Assembly: GCA_002803225.1 (NCBI GenBank)
Contig: NXFV01000953.1
Coordinates: 1 to 20,031 of the forward strand
From: Gamarada debralockiae
Lineage: Eukaryota > Ascomycota > Leotiomycetes > Helotiales > Hyphodiscaceae
DNA length: 20,031 nt
Direction: 5' to 3'
Every line of letters begins with the position of its first letter. Position 1 is the stretch's first letter. The notes under the pieces are model-generated. The model searched no databases. It was given only the letters and a program-made list of their open reading frames with translations, and was not told the origin of the DNA. The translations under genes and the position numbers were made by a program. Below, piece by piece: positions 18,348 through 20,031 of this stretch.

Positions 18348-19444
18348 ATGTCGATCGCCGGAAACACTTGGCCCCAGCCAGCCATTCAGGCTGAGACCGA
18401 AAGCCAAGGTAAGTTATCTAACAGCTCGACCGATGTTATACTATCTAAATGTCACTGCGAAGGTGTCGATCAGGAAAAGTCTTCTGTTTTATTCTCAGGA
18501 GAAGGCAACAGGTCAGGTTCAGCAGAGGAACCTGACCTGAACATAAACACTTCGCCATGGGCCAGATTGAGGCACCTCTTGTTTGGCAACGACGACGGAG
18601 TCCTTGAGAAGGTCAAAAGGGAGCTGGACGAAGGGGGTTGGTATAGACCTGTTGGTGCGGTGACCACGAACGAGGAGATCCTCACTAATCTGTCCACTTC
18701 CTCGGATGCGCTACGGCGGCTCTCAAGATGGCCTGTTAGAACAAAGGAGGGTGAAGCAGTGCTCCTATTTGAAGAACTACACCTGCAGAATATTCGTCAT
18801 TATCAAACCCGACTGCTAAATGTCTCGCGAGGCGCAGAGAATTTGGTTAGCGACGAGCTCCATCGGCTTCTACACCAATACCGTAAGTAATATACCTGAA
18901 TTTGCCTGCTCAGTCATTGCAAATAAGCTCATAGCGCAAAGGGGAAGCACTTGACGACTTTGGGTCAATGAAAAATGACTATCACCGCTCAGCTTCCAGG
19001 CTTTCGGTTCTGGGAGGACTAGCCACCTTTCTTAAAGGTCATGGTATTTCGATCTTGCGCTTGGGAGACCACCCAATAGACGACGGCCCTAAAATCTCTC
19101 GATGGTATCTCAAGCTTTTTATTGAATCATTGTTCCAACTTGTGTTTGCTCTTTCAGGAGGTGCGCAGCTAATCATACCGCTGCTTATCATGGTGTATGT
19201 TTCTGGAAAGACTGCCCGTGTCGTTACCACTTGCGTCTCAGTATTTGCTTTTGCCGGACAGTTGGCTTCCTGGTCTTCTTTATCTCAGGTCATAGAAACC
19301 TCTGATCATGTTCTGTTTCGGATTGCAAGGCGGCTTGGGCTTCGTTTGGGTAGCTTTGAGCCCAAGGATATCATTGCTGCTACATTTGCGTATGCTGCTG
19401 TCTTAGTGGTGTTTGTAGGGACAAGCATTACCCCTACACAGTAA
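18348..19444 (+). CDS. DUF6594 family membrane protein
   Basis: Two exons, 18348-18882 and 18942-19444, give 345 aa. The 59-nt intron (GTAAGT...AAAG) joins HQY-R-EALDDFGSMKNDYHR in frame; the unspliced frame stops after four codons. The soluble part has the family's pattern of LFEELHLQNIRHYQTRLLN, then a stretch ending in LHRLLHQYREALDDFG. The C-terminus has three hydrophobic segments at about 242-265, 271-291 and 321-340, the last reading IIAATFAYAAVLVVFVGTS, which is highly characteristic of DUF6594. The family is fungal, often expanded, and its function is unknown. The N-terminal 60 residues are Ser/Glu-rich and the usual early block of the family is replaced by SPWARLRHLLFGNDDGVLEK, so this is a divergent member. 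The start is the first ATG in the frame; a TATATATAG stretch lies about 115 bp upstream. Confidence 0.8.
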
Positions 19445-19682
19445 TTTCTTTCTGTCTATGCCTTTGGCTAAAGGAGCAAGTAGGACAATATCAATTCTAT
19501 TAAGTTATTGGGTCACAGTCTGTATATCTAGCTCTAGGATCTCTAAAGACCTATTTTAGAATTGTTTTTATCACGCTTTTCTCTTTAAAATCTGTTATAT
19601 GTAATAGCTACTGGTAGCTGGAGGGCAGCAGGAGGGATTACAGTATATCGGAGAGGTAGCAATAGGGGAAGGGGGACAATAG
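19445..19682. other. 3' flank of the DUF6594 gene up to the LTR
   Basis: No gene is present. The last 60 bases before the LTR are purine-rich (AGGGGAAGGGGGACAATAG) and look like a polypurine tract in plus orientation, which complicates the choice of LTR orientation. Confidence 0.4.
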
Positions 19683-19990
19683 TGATTGTATTGAAAAGAG
19701 GTTCCGTAGTACTAGTGCGCTTGTGTAATATAAAACTCAAGCTTACCTTCCCAAAGTAGGGTCAATAGGCCTTACTTATCCCTCACTCCTGGCTCTTGCC
19801 TTCATATGCTAGCTGTACTGCTGCTGACTCTGCAACTGACTGTACACTGACTAACTGCTGACTAATCGCTAACTGTCCTAACTGTGCATATATGTTGAGC
19901 CTAGCTCAAGTAATAGTTGCCATGTGAAAGCGCTCATAAAATCGCCTGTGAAATCGCCTGTGTACCTTTAAGAGCTAGGCTCTTGTTACA
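19683..19990 (-). repeat. LTR of a copia-like retrotransposon (probable 3' LTR)
   Basis: In minus orientation the sequence begins TGTAACAAGAGCC at 19990 and ends CAATACAATCA at 19683, a TG...CA unit of 308 bp. It is directly preceded by a polypurine tract (AGAAGGGGGATAGT). It contains CTGACT-type short repeats (about 19820-19880), two tandem copies of AAATCGCCTGTG (19939-19962) and an inverted GAGCCTAGCTC pair. AATAG at 19678-19682 would be the target duplication on this side. A shorter unit (19889-19990, also TG...CA) cannot be excluded. Confidence 0.6.
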
Positions 19991-20031
19991 ACTATCCCCC
20001 TTCTAAGGCTACTCGTCCACGAGGAGCTAGG
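19991..20031 (-). mobile_element. 3' end of a copia-like retrotransposon interior, cut by the window edge
   Basis: The minus strand reads CTCGTGGACGAGTAGCCTT followed by the polypurine tract AGAAGGGGGATAGT next to the LTR. The body of the element would extend beyond 20031. Confidence 0.5.

Overview
The window reads as nuclear DNA of a filamentous ascomycete. Three lines of evidence support this: short 46-59 nt introns with GTAAG-type donors and CTGAC-type branch sequences, fungal-specific families (HET, DUF6594, fungal GRF-finger protein, 2-oxoglutarate oxygenase, DHA1-type MFS), and decayed genes whose stop codons look like CpA-to-TpA changes, as left by repeat-induced point mutation (RIP). 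A leotiomycete is my guess, with no decisive marker.

Layout, left to right. An intact three-exon MFS transporter occupies 299-1866 (+). Next is a 4.3 kb block, 2158-6480, bounded by two long inverted repeats of about 152 bp. It has no recognisable transposase but carries the 3' part of a decayed HET (heterokaryon incompatibility) gene at 5016-5693. Its right end lies only 96 bp before the start codon of an intact two-exon GRF zinc-finger/coiled-coil gene (6577-7527). That gene is followed by about 390 bp of broken coding sequence. After AT-rich spacer comes a single-exon Cys-rich gene with an F-box-like segment (9295-10815). A repeat graveyard follows: a perfect hairpin (11286-11329), a Ty1/copia reverse-transcriptase stub and a HET-domain pseudogene, both on the minus strand (11336-12113). 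An intact single-exon 2-oxoglutarate/Fe(II) oxygenase sits at 12851-13912 (+). About 1.5 kb of a heavily decayed, unassigned multi-exon-sized protein lies on the minus strand at about 14200-15790. Another gene-free stretch leads to an intact two-exon DUF6594 membrane protein (18348-19444, +), whose upstream region holds a diverged direct repeat. The right edge contains the 3' LTR and polypurine tract of a minus-strand copia-like retrotransposon that runs out of the window.

The intact genes do not form an obvious pathway or biosynthetic cluster. The window is best seen as isolated housekeeping/accessory genes separated by transposon-derived and RIP-like decayed DNA. The most unusual features are the HET-carrying inverted-repeat element next to the GRF-finger gene and the decayed unassigned family. 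I did not find convincing evidence for a complete new system.
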